NCBI RefSeq assembly: GCF_000224145.3
Contig: NW_004190506.2
Coordinates: 367,517 to 431,516, forward strand
DNA length: 64,000 bases
Direction of reading: 5' to 3'
Source: Ciona intestinalis
Lineage: Eukaryota; Chordata; Ascidiacea; Phlebobranchia; Cionidae
Position numbers and translations under genes: made by a program. The stretch's first letter is position 1, and the number at the start of each line of letters is the position of its first letter. Positions 1-11,900 of this stretch are shown in pieces. The notes beneath the pieces are model-generated. The model was not told the DNA's origin. It saw only the letters and a list, made by a program, of their open reading frames with translations, and made no database searches.

Positions 1-3000
1 AGCCATGATTGAACTTTGTCACGTTGCACGGATAAGTCTCCAGTCATCAGATCAAATGTGTCATTCTGCCAATAAAAAAAAACTATTTGGAAAATGCAGC
101 ACAAGCATATCAAAGTTTGTCTCAACTTGAAACATTCTGAATTGTTTTAAAAAATTACGGAATTTTGGTACCAAAAGTGGTTGAAATTCATAATTTTTAG
201 GTAATTTAGATTAAAGTAATATTAATAGCTGCTAATTCGCTTCATAACAACCCGTGTTAAATATAACTTGCATGCGGTATTTCTGGTGTGTTGATTCACC
301 AATTTATTAATAATAATAAGTTCCCATATTTATGTAATTTGGATCGAATATTAATATCTCCTACTTTATAACAACCAGTGTTAAATATAATAACTCACAT
401 GCGAGATGTTGTATAACTGCCGTATCAGGGAATCTGTAATAATTCCAATATTTCGAACCAGATTGTCAACTGAAACTTGATCCTTGGTATCCAGAATGGA
501 GCGTCTTGCAGGGTCCTGTACAACATAATACAACGATAATTATTCTGTTACTTCTGCTACCAGGCATAATGTAAACAATCTTTTATAAGCCTATCTGGTA
601 TAAAACATGTGTATTTTTGACGTTTTATTAAGAAATGTGAATTTTTCATGGATGGCAGACAAAACGTTGGAATACACATTGTTTTTTTTACGCCAAATGA
701 TATACTAAAAGATTATTTACCATGATAAAGCCAACCTTTCTGTAGTTATGTATGTAATATGTATAGCAGTGCTCTTCAATCTTTTTTGGGTTGGTGAACC
801 CCTAAAGTTGTTGTGACGAACTCATGCACCCCTGATTACTTTAAGTTTAACGTAAAACTAATGACGTTTCTCGATTCCCAGTTATGCAAATATAGAATTT
901 ATATAAAAAACTGTAGGAAAGTGGCTATGTTGCACCCGCTTAAAGAGCACTGATGTATAGAACTACTTTTTATTTCCAGACACCAGATTAATACTCACTG
1001 TATGCTCAGCAAGAGATGACAAAGTTGCCGCATGTAATCTACGTATGGAGAATCTTTCATGTTCCCATGACAACGAGTCTGATGATAATCGGATCTTTTT
1101 ATGAACCATCGACATTTCATAATCAGGGTGGCTTTCAACTGCCTGTATAAAACAGTATATAGTCTATAGTAGGTTAGGAGAAGACGTTTCACCTTTAGCA
1201 CATATCCAAATATTCCGATTGTGTTTTAAACAATTAACATTGGTCTATGGGAGTTGTGAGGATACAGTTTTTATAATTCTTGGACTGTTCTTTGTTTACT
1301 TTAATTGTGAATTTGGCTGATCATGATACTACCACTACTTTATTTTGTTTATTTTATGACATTTTGTGTGTAATAGTAAATCGTTTAGGCATTTGTATCA
1401 TACAAATTGTATGGGTACTCATAGGTTCCCTATTTTTTCAGGGTATGCATGCATACCCATGTTAGGTGCCTATGCTTCAAATATCACATCCATACCAATC
1501 TCACCTTCTCCATATAAGAATACATAGAATGAGCAACACTGTTGCTGGATGGTGGTTTTGACACATGCATCTGCAGTGACTTTGAATCTTCACTACCAAG
1601 AGCTTCCATGCAGAGGACAAGCTTGGTGTTGCTCAATGAAGAAGAGCCTGTTGTGTCTGCAGCATCTTCAATCCACTTCCTGGATCCTTGGTAGTTGAAT
1701 TTCCCACCTCCAGATAAAAGGAAGAGGACATTGTATCTTGGGATAGGAAGAGTGGTAATTATGGGATTTATGAATATTTCTGGGCCATTTTATATACAAG
1801 GAGCTTAGGCTTGGAGTGACTTGCTTTTAAAACCAGTATAACATTATGTGTTTTAGCCTAGCAAAAAATGTTTTTAGTCCCTGCTGCCAATGCATTTACA
1901 AACAGGGAAGGCCAATAAGGTTAAGGCTATAGTTGACTTATTTCCCCAACACATAAATAAAATATTACTGGCCCATCTTTAATCTGTTTGCAACTTTAAT
2001 AATAATAGGTACTAGTTAACGAAAAATGTTCTAACACACAGAACTCCTATACAACACAAACCTTGGATGAGTTCTTGAGTTTGAATAAAGTTTTCCAAGT
2101 ATACGAGCAATCTCCAACATTGCTACCGCTCCTGTTGAACCGGAGTTTGCACCAGTAGATAACATCTAATATGAAGAAGTCATGATTGAGGGTTAACTTT
2201 TAGGTTCTATTCTATGTGGCAATGTGGGTGAGGTCCCCCAGGGATGTCCTACGATTTAGGCCAGGATTGGCCTATTACCCCAAGAATATTTTAGGTTATC
2301 TTTAGTGTATTTCAAGTAACTCTAAGGTTGTATAGGAAAGCTGTACTGTGTATTCAGTGTATAAACATGGATTTTCTGGCTGGTTACAATACAAACATAA
2401 CAGCTTAAATAAAAAAGGCACAAACAGAAAAGACAGTGGCTTAACTAGGATTGTAACTTAATGAACTAAAATGTACAAACTAAATACTTGGTTGCACATT
2501 TTAAAACAGCAGGAGGCTGGTAGTTCATTTAGTTTTAATAGATTGTTTATAACGATATGATACTTACAGGAGCAACTCCAAATGAATCATAATGCGCTAC
2601 TAGGACAATAGCAGGTAGCTGGTCTTCTACACCAAGTCCATGTAACACTCCCTGTATGTTTACCAACTTCTGGTCTGGTAAAGCTTTGTTCTGTGGACTC
2701 ACAGTAACAAGCTGATAACCCACAGAAGTAGCAGAGTCCACGACTGCCTGCAATGCTGATCCAGATTCTTGTTTGGTTGAATGAGAGACCTATTAATGTA
2801 AAACTTGCTGTTACAGTTAGTCAACTAATTTTGGAACCTGTGTATAACAGCAGGGCAGTTGTACACATGCTAGATTGAAAAGAATGGCCAAATCTGCTGT
2901 CTTTTTTTACCTGTTGAGAAATTGCCAGACTCTGCATACACTCTGGACATATTTTCCATGAAATATACAAATAAACACTTTAATATAATACACAAATATG

Positions 3001-4005
3001 AAGCCACATACCCGGCTGTACACATCTTTTAAATCTTCGTTCTCATAAGCAAAGTAGACAGGTATGTTGGACTCGAGAGCCAATAGCTCTGCTTCAAATG
3101 AAATGAACCTCTGTAAAAAAAGGTTACAATAATTAAAGTTGGTATACAAAGAAGTCTTGGGTGTTGGGATAATGGGCCAATTCTGGCCTAAACACAAGAA
3201 CCACCCACAAAGTTAAATAAAAGGTAAGCGGACACAACGTGTATGAAACGCAACATCGCGTTGTAACAACTGCTGTAGCCGCGCCATAAGTTACATAGAT
3301 AAATAAGTTACGTATCCCACTTTCATTCACTCATTCAAAGAATGCAACACCACCCACCTGTACCTCCTCCTTGGACATATTACTTTGCAGCAATATTACA
3401 ACGGAGCTGGGACCTCGGTCCAGGACTTCAAGGTATTTTCCATGAGCTACTTCATCAGCTCGAAGTAAAACACATTTTCGTGCAATTGATGAGGAGTCAA
3501 TGGTTCTTGCTTCGGCACTGATCGCTGCACTCTTGCAACCTGTTATTGTGTTTCAGGTTAGAGTGATTAAAAGAATGAATGTACCCTATTTATCCTTCTG
3601 TGGTGGGGCAACGACAGTCTTCATAACAGGGGTGTCTGTTTCATACACTCAACACCCTTATTTAATAACCGTGTACGTAATTTAGTGGCAAAATTATTCA
3701 GACACCCTTGAAAGATCAGAAAACCAGTGTTATAACTTAAGGATAAATAAGATTTTTATTTGTAACCAAAGAAACGTATATAAATGTGAAAAATGTCCAT
3801 GTGAAATGTTATGCCCTAACAATTAGGTACATTGCATACCATAGGAATTCCCTTGTAAATCATATTGTTGCATTCTATAGACGGTAAATTCATGAGCGGC
3901 ATCCACGACGGCAATTGGAGAAATTATCAAAACCATTGCTGGCACGACGGCAAGCAAAACGAGTGGAAAACCACTACGAATAGCTTCAAACGCCTCTTCG
4001 AGCAT
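1..4005 (-). CDS. NCLN: Nicalin (BOS complex subunit NCLN), 3' end outside window
   Basis: Nicalin is an ER membrane glycoprotein of the nicastrin/M28 peptidase-like fold. With TMEM147 and NOMO it works at the translocon in multipass protein insertion (family knowledge). Coding exons in gene order are 3840-4005, 3358-3539, 3012-3110, 2568-2789, 2062-2165, 1505-1736, 999-1142, 399-515 and 65-1, all with GT-AG borders and matching phases, giving about 443 residues of roughly 560. Residues 1-55 hold a signal anchor followed by [21 protein letters not shown], nearly identical to vertebrate nicalin. Later exons give [28 protein letters not shown] and [20 protein letters not shown], all recognisable nicalin blocks. 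The last exons and the C-terminal membrane span lie left of position 1. A CAG two bases before the ATG may be a cis- or trans-splice acceptor. The promoter faces coronin across 1.7 kb. Confidence 0.95.
1167..1310 (+). mobile_element. MITE family A, 3'-truncated copy
   Basis: The copy starts tatagtaggttagg and runs through the family block ending near ctttgtttact, but lacks the distal inverted repeat. It sits in an NCLN intron between exons 999-1142 and 1505-1736. In all family A entries, plus means the half beginning with an accttTagcacataat-type sequence comes first. Confidence 0.75.
2211..2286 (-). repeat. Dispersed repeat C copy
   Basis: Read on the minus strand it has ttggggtaataggccaat, then tggcctaaat and a gacctcacccacat end. 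The same order of blocks recurs near 13212, 18636, 56893, 58857 and 60052. Lies in an NCLN intron. Confidence 0.6.
3160..3345 (+). mobile_element. Repeat C fragment followed by SINE 3' tail
   Basis: A short repeat C piece (gggataatgggccaattctgg) is followed at about 3203 by the SINE tail module: a cacccacaaagt start, gtgtatgaaac, then ataaataagttac and a short cattcactcattca run. It sits in the NCLN intron just downstream of the 3358-3539 exon in gene direction. Confidence 0.6.
3583..3690 (-). mobile_element. SINE 3' tail fragment
   Basis: Minus-strand copy of the SINE tail, recognisable by gcaacgacagtc, cataacaggggtgt and gtttcatacac. It lies in the first NCLN intron. Confidence 0.6.
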
Positions 4006-5729
4006 CTCTGTTTTATATTTAAATTAATCTGGCAAACCTAAAAGTCCTATTTTTCTGAATGAACCCGCAGAAATAGACGTTATTCGCTTATAAGTTTATG
4101 GATATACGAATTGCTTGTAACATTACGCTTGCTCTGATATTACCATGCGCCCTTTTGACTTATTACTCCCCACTAAACGCTGGTCTCAAGTGGTTAGAAT
4201 TTGAGTTTTTGTGTCTCTCGGATAACAATTTTTGTATACATTAAATTAAATAATATTAAGCGAAATGTGTGCAGAACCAATCTGCTATATCTCTAGTGGG
4301 CCGTGGTCTAGATCTAGAGTATGTTTCGACAAGATATTTCAAACGGCGAATCCCGTGTTATAACTTTGGAGCTATCCTATGTTTCCCTGGTGTTCGTCAA
4401 AAGGTTAATTTAGCAGATGTCTTTTTTAAACACACTCGATAAATTGGAGCAAGCGTTACTTTGTATACTATTTCGAAGCCGTAAGTGTCATTTTTAGTAG
4501 AAGTCAAGCATTTGAAATAGCTTGCAAACTAACTTATGGACTCTGACTTATACCATAAATGAGTGGCAATCGAACCACCTATTACCAAAAACTATATGTG
4601 TGCCTGTGTATCATAACTTTACAATCGTTTAAAAAATGTTGAAGTGAGTTATTAAACGCGACTATGGGTGTGCAGACTGCTGATGTGTCGATTTCTCCGC
4701 CCTACATTTTACAACATATTTCCCCACCTAAGGCGGTATGAACAACACGATTACGACGATGATACACGAGTCTATCGAGCGAGTACATGCTCTTACGGAT
4801 CATCAAATAACGTATTTGCTACAAGTTAACGTGAGAGTCATGAAAACGACCGATGCCCAGAGGCTTACCAACTAAACGCACGCCTGTGCAATTTTCCTGT
4901 CTCGTGTCTCAGGTGCGGGATATCTATCTTTGCGGAAAACGTTATGCATGGTTGACTTCTGGGATTGGCCGGGTCAGTTCTCAGATCTTCTTTCCGAAAC
5001 CGGTAATGCGGTAGGTAATAAATACGAATATACGGTATAAGCTTTACTGCAGACCATAGAACTAATAAAGGCATAAACGAGAGATTATGTAGTACATAAA
5101 TCAGATGTGCGTTTCGTTTTTTTAAAACTAAAACGGTATTATTAATGTATTTATAATATCTAATGTATATACCTTTTTTATAATAGTGAGTTTTCATTTA
5201 TTATTTTGTGTGGTACTTAAACAATATGCGTAAGTGCGTATACCACAGGTTAACGGAGTATTAGTTTGCAATATGATTAAAAAAATAACAGTTGTAGACT
5301 TCTAGTTGAAAAGTTAATTTAGATGTTAGAATTATTATAAAAACTTTTTTCATATTGATTTGGCTTTGTGTATACTTCTCTTCGAAATAGAAAGACAAAT
5401 GTTATAATATCCAAATGCTTTGTTTTTTAGTTGTTATAGGTTATAGAAAAACCAATATTTTTACACTTTTATAGACTTAGCATATTATACAACTGTGGTT
5501 TTAGTTGCTAAACTATGTATTTTCTTGCCTTATATAAATTTATAACAGCAGTCTACAAAAAACAATAAGGTTATGCTGTATTTTCCATATATGGCAAAAA
5601 TAGTTAGTCTTACAGCATGTTTTGTATTGTTGCTGTTATAATTCTTATGATCTTTGTAATTTGACATTACCCTTTAGTTCCACAGGTAAATTAGTTTGTA
5701 GGTAATATCTGACCCAGCAACTTTGAAAT
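4006..5729. promoter_or_regulatory. Shared upstream region of NCLN and coronin
   Basis: About 1.7 kb separate the two divergent start codons. No repeat, RNA gene or convincing reading frame is visible. Both promoters and 5' untranslated sequence should be here, but I cannot place a core promoter motif. A cacag 33 bases before the coronin ATG could be a splice acceptor for a leader or 5' exon. Confidence 0.5.
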
Positions 5730-8700
5730 ATGTCCAAGTCAATTGTCCGACAAAGCAAGTACAGGCACGTGTTTGGAAAACCAGCCAAGCAGGACAACTG
5801 CTTCACTGCCCTAAAACCAATAGAAAACAGGACAGATGCTTGCTTCTGTGCAGCTAATGGGAAATTTGTTGCATATTCTATTCAGTCAGGCGGAGGTGGA
5901 GCATTTCAGGTGTTGCCAGTAACACAGGTATATAAAACATACATGAATGAACAAAACTTACTTGTTTATTTTTTTACAAGTGATGTTCTAATCCTGACCT
6001 AAACCCCATGTCTCATGACACATGCTATTGTTTAGGATCTCACTCACAAAGACAACTTATTTATCCTTACATGGCAGGCAATGACAGTCGTTATAACATG
6101 GGGCATGGGTGTTCTGTTTTATACACCTGACCTTATGCCTTCTTGGAAGTTTCCACTAAGTAACTTGGGTATAATGTACTACCTGCTTACATATAATATA
6201 TCTTATCGTTTTTATACAATTGTAATAAAGGTAGGGAATTTATATTAAACGATATTGTTAAAGTTACAAAGTCTTTGAAAAAAGTGTCAACTTTCACTAA
6301 GTTCATTATATGTTAACAACCACTGTTGTTCTACAGACAGGCAGGCTTTCAACAAAGCAAGCCAACTTCACAGGCCACAAATCCACTGTCCTGGATTTCG
6401 CATTTTCTCCGTTTGATGACAATCTTCTGGCAACATGCTCTGAAGATGGAGAAGTTAAGGTGGGAGTGACAATGCAAAGACGTTAAACTTGTAATATTTT
6501 ATCCTTAGAGATGAAAATCACAGTTACTCTTATAATATAGATAGGAATGCCTAACCTGGCGCGGCATTGTAGGCAAGTCCACATCTAGCCTGGTGTATTT
6601 TAACTTAATCAGATAGAGATTTGGTTCACAGAAATGTGCATGTAACTAACCCTGCTTACTATACATATAAAGATAAGATCAGCCATCTATCTTTAAATCC
6701 AAAGTCATAAGATGTGTGAATCTAAATGTACCAATGTAAATTACAAAACTAAAAAGATTTTTACTAAACATTCCAAAATAGGTTAGACTGATGCTTAGTT
6801 TAGGAAACCAATGTTAATTTGCCAAGCCAGTTTATTCCTCTAGCCAAAGGCACTAGGGTTTACAGGCCAATACATACATTTGTATAAGATAAGCTTTTGC
6901 CTTATTAAACATGAACTACCTGCCCAGAGCGTTAATTAACAAAATATAGTGTGTACTTTTCTATACAAACAAGCGGAGCCAAAGTATGTTGCATTCGCCA
7001 CATTAATCAATAAGGTTCCTAGTGTTTGTTTGTATGGGTACAGTTCTTAAACAATGTTTCAGTTTTCACTAAAAATTAAAAAACAATCTGACCCTAAACT
7101 ACAATTGATATTTCCAGCTTTGGTTGATTCCTGATGAGGGGATAAAAGCTGAACAAAACACACCAGAAATAACTCTCTCAAGGCACACCAAGAGAGTTAA
7201 CCTTCTAAGATGGCACCCTGTTGCTGAGAATATTTTATTGACAGCAGGTATGTTAGGCCTATTCAAGTTTTTATATATGTTTTTTTTTATAAAACATTTA
7301 ATTACATTTGAAAGATATGTATATATTTATTGAACTAGTTTTTTCTCTAGATTAAATAATTTATTATATATACAGGATATGTAAATTTAAGCCAAAGTTT
7401 TCTACAGTTCAAGCCAAACAAGTTGTGCATACAGGATGAGTCTATTAAGGTTTAGGGTTGATGTTGTTGCAGTAATTCCCATCTACTCTCAGTCATTGCA
7501 TTAATGATGGATGAGTGTATAGTAGCTTGCGCTTGTAAAATAGTTTCTTTGAGGTTAAGTGAGAGTTTCTAAATTAGGGCCTAACCTGGGGTGGCAGGAT
7601 GGGCATAGCCCTTGTACTTTTCACACTGTATTAATTAGTAAATATTAGAACAAATAAAGTGAAATTTTTTTAACAGGATTTTATGTATATGACTGTCACC
7701 CCTGCATTTACAAATCGGTGCTGTAGCAAAATGGTTAGCACGTCTGTATCTGGCCAAGAGTTTATGGGTTCAAGGCTCGATGACGCTAACATTGTGGGCG
7801 CCTGTGTTTGGCGGAGTAGCTTGCCAAAGATAAATAAGTTACAGTGTTACACTTATACACCTAGAGTGTGGGTGCCACGCCGTGGGACCTCGCCTACATT
7901 CTACATAGAAAAGAATTTTCACAAACATACCGTTTACTCTGCTACAACATAAGCATTGCATTTACATAGGTTGCGACAACCGTATTTGTGTATGGAATAT
8001 CGAAATTGGAGACACAGTTAATGTAATTGATGCGCCTGAGATGCCGTATGATGTTTGCTGGAATCATAACGGAACAGCATTCGCTGTAACAACCAAGGAC
8101 AAGGCACTACGTGTGTATGATGCAAGGTCAAGCGAACTTTTGCACGTAAGTGTGTTTGTTTACATGGTTTATCTGTGCAATGCAATCAAATATACTTGTC
8201 AAAANTAAAGGAATTCATGTCCAAACGTTGTACGTCGTTACATATTTAAAATTGTAATGTCTATTTTTACTTGTTTAGACAACTTTTCCTGAATTCTAAA
8301 ACACAGTATTCTCTCACTTTAATGTTGGAGTGAAAAACTCCTCAATTACAAAATTATATACAACTTGTTACTTCTGTCCGTTTAAGGGCTTTTGAATATA
8401 GCACAGAGAATCCCAATTTTTTTGCCCATGACTCCTTTAATCTCGTAAATTTTCCGCGACGCTTGACGGTTAAACAATTGGTTGAACTTATTTTTTGTCT
8501 GTTTCTTCGTAGCAACAAATCCTTGTTATCAGCTGTTGTAACTATTTTAGGAAAAACTAAACGTGNNNNNNNNNNNNNNNNNNNNNNNNNNNNNNNNNNN
8601 NNNNNNNNNNNNNNNGTGTACTTTTCTATACAAACATTCAGAGCCAAAGTATGTTGCATTCGCCACATTAATCAATAAGGTTCCTAGTGTTTGTTTGTAT

Positions 8701-8934
8701 GGGTACAGTTCTTAAACAATGTTTCAGTTTTCACTAAAAATTAAAAAACACTCTGACCCTAAACTGCAATTGATATTTCCAGCTTTGGTTGATTCCTGAT
8801 GAGGGGATAAAAGCTGAACAAAACACACCAGAAATAACTCTCTCAAGGCACACCAAGAGAGTTAACCTTCTAAGATGGCACCCTGTTGCTGAGAATATTT
8901 TATTGACAGCAGGTATGTTAGGCCGATTCAAGTT

Positions 8935-8977
<43 letters not shown>

Positions 8978-11900
8978 TTATTTTATAAAACATTCAATTC
9001 ACCACAACATTAGGCAATTTCTATGCTAATTGCAACAGAATTATTTGTTACTGCCCAAAAATTTGTTACTGATATTTACATTTAAGCCAAAGTTTTTTAC
9101 AGTTCAAGCCAAACAAGTTGTGCATACAGGATGAGTCTATTAAGGTTTAGGGTTGATGTTGTTGCAGTAATTCCCATCTACTCTCAGTCATTGCATTAAT
9201 AATGGATGAGTTTATAGTAGCTTGCACTTGTAAAATAGTTTCTTTGAGGTTAAGTGAGAGTTTCTAAATTAGGGCCTAACCTGGGGTGGCAGGGTGGGCA
9301 TAGCCCCTNNNNNNNNNNNNNNNNNNNNNNNNNNNNNNNNNNNNNNNNNNNNNNNNNNTTTAAGGGCTTTTGAATATAGCACAGAGAATCCCAATTTTTT
9401 TGCCCATGACTCCTTTAATCTCGTAAAATTTTCCGCGACGCTTGACGGTTAAACAATTGGTTGAACTTATTTTTTGTCTGTTTTTCGTAGCAACAAATCC
9501 TTGTTATCAGCTGTTGTAACTATTTTAGGAAAAACTAAACGTGTTCAAAAGTCCAAAACCAATCCGGTGCATCTTCATTACTGATGATAAAGTCTTCTTG
9601 ACTGGAAGCAATGGAGCCATGAGAATGTACAGTCTTTGGAAATTGGTAAATTAGGCTTCTGTCATTTCTACTCTAAAACAAAATGTCAATTTTAATCTTC
9701 AGTACAAAGTTGATTACTTGAATTGCTTTTGTCCAAAGGTGCTGAATTATTGATAAACTGTCCATACATGGTTGTACATGCTGTATTAACATCCATTAAA
9801 CATACAATCTACTCTTGTCACCCTTATAACTTAGTACAGATTGGCAAAATCTATAATTTTCCATGGCTCAAGGTCAAATGGTGTGCCATAAAGGACCTAA
9901 CCCACATAAAACAGAAGCAAACAGCTGAGCAGCCTAAGCCTTTTGCAATTTACATGTAATTCCTTGTTAACCCCCGTCCCCCAAAAAATTGTGGGATGTG
10001 ATTAATTTATACCAATTTACTTCTGTGTTTTATCAACTTCTACACTGGAAAATTAAAAAACACACCACTAATTATAAGAATATCTTTCAATCTTTTAATG
10101 TTTATATGAAACTAAACCTTCACCATCAATGTTCAGGATGATAGCGAACCTCTTACTGAGGAAGAACTTGACTCTGGTAATGGCTTCATATTTCCTTTCT
10201 ATGATCCATGCACCAGTATCGTGTACATCACATCTAAGGTCGGTCATATTTCTTGTTATAATTTGAATATAACTAGATGTATACTTGTTATATTGTGAAT
10301 ATTATTAGTTATAGTCCCTTTTATAATTTTAATAATACCAGATATGTCTACTTGTTGTGTTTGAATATTATTATTTATATACACTTGATGTTGTGAATTT
10401 ACCAAATGTGTTGTACATTTTGGCATATTCCACAGCAAAACAATAGTATGAAATATTGAAATGTTACACAGTTATAGTGGAAAACTGTACATAAGTTTTT
10501 TTATAACAAAAAAATATTAGATTAAATATTTTTTGAAATATTACATAGATTTTGTGAACCCATTAGAGCAGACAATGTGTGTTAGTTAGTTTTACTTAAG
10601 ACTCAAACAGTAATGCAGGTCAACTCTGTTGTGTATAAGTTAATGTTTAAAATAATGCCAAAACAAACAAATCTTGCATTTACAATGTTCATTATCTCAA
10701 GTAGTTTTAAAATGAGTTACAAATTCACAACTCTTAATAGCGGTTGCAATTGCAAAGATATTGGCCATTTTAAGTTAATAATTCTTGTTTGTTTTCCTAT
10801 TTAAATAATATAACTGACGATGCCAGTTAAGGAAAATATATATCTCTTATATTATACAGTTTGCTGGACTTGATTTTTGTTTGTTACTCTTTTCCTAGCA
10901 CCAGATCCTGGTTATTTGTTTGCGTTTAATTTTTCTGAGAACCATTTCTGGTTATTGTATACTGTACACAAATACTGTAGCTAGCAAAAGTGGCCTGTCG
11001 GCTTGTATTGCTGTTTGGGTGCGCAAGAGATTTAGGAAGTATATCACTTCCTGCTAAAGTGACGTTGCTATGGTAGCTGCTCTCTTTGTTAAAATGGGTG
11101 GTTACATTTTAATGTTTACTCTTAGGCAAGGCATGTTTACATATATAACCATTAGAAGCAATAAACCTGATATGGCCTTTCTTTAATTTATTCACATACC
11201 AATATTACTGCAGTGCTGAAGGCAACTTGAATGGAACATTAAAATATTAGTATGAGTTGAGTACATTGCCAAAAAGCAAAAAAAACTTATCATATTTCTG
11301 CTATACCTGGGCGCAATGGTTCATAGTCTTTACACTAAAAGCAATATTTTCTGTATTTGTTGGTGTCAGATGTTTGCTATTTGTTTTCCGTTAGTAAATC
11401 TCTCGTAAAATGAGCGTTTTTTTTCCCAGGGTGATACCACTATCCGATACTATGAGATCACTGACCAAGAGCCCTACGTTTATTTCCTCAACCAACACAC
11501 TGGCGCTGATGGTCAAAAAGGTATAGCTTGGGTCCCAAAGAGGGCATGCGATGTACGGATACACGAGATTGCCAAGTGAGTATTCACTCATATAGTAGGG
11601 TGGTAAGACGGACATATTTTTTTTTTATTGTCCAGATGTATTTGGTATGATAAAAAATGAACATTTAATTTAGTTTCTAACAATATGACTCTAAATCAAC
11701 CTTGTTAAATTTTCAAAACACAATAACGAAATTCAGGGTTTATGTGCTACAGCTAAGGTATACCATTTTACCCCACTATACTATCTATCAAGTTAATTTA
11801 ATTGGCGTGATCCTGGTACACTAACAACTGTGTGTTTAGTGGGGAACTTAATATTACACATACTGTCCTGTGATGTAAACGTACTTCCAAATTAGGAATA

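Noticed and set aside
4865-5197. 110-residue minus-strand open frame
   Set aside because: No domain, signal peptide or splice context; composition of AT-rich noncoding DNA between two promoters.
8783-8912. Mutually exclusive or duplicated coronin exon
   Set aside because: The copy is flanked by 50-N gaps, is out of order with exon 4, and its neighbours are also doubled; allelic contigs explain it better.
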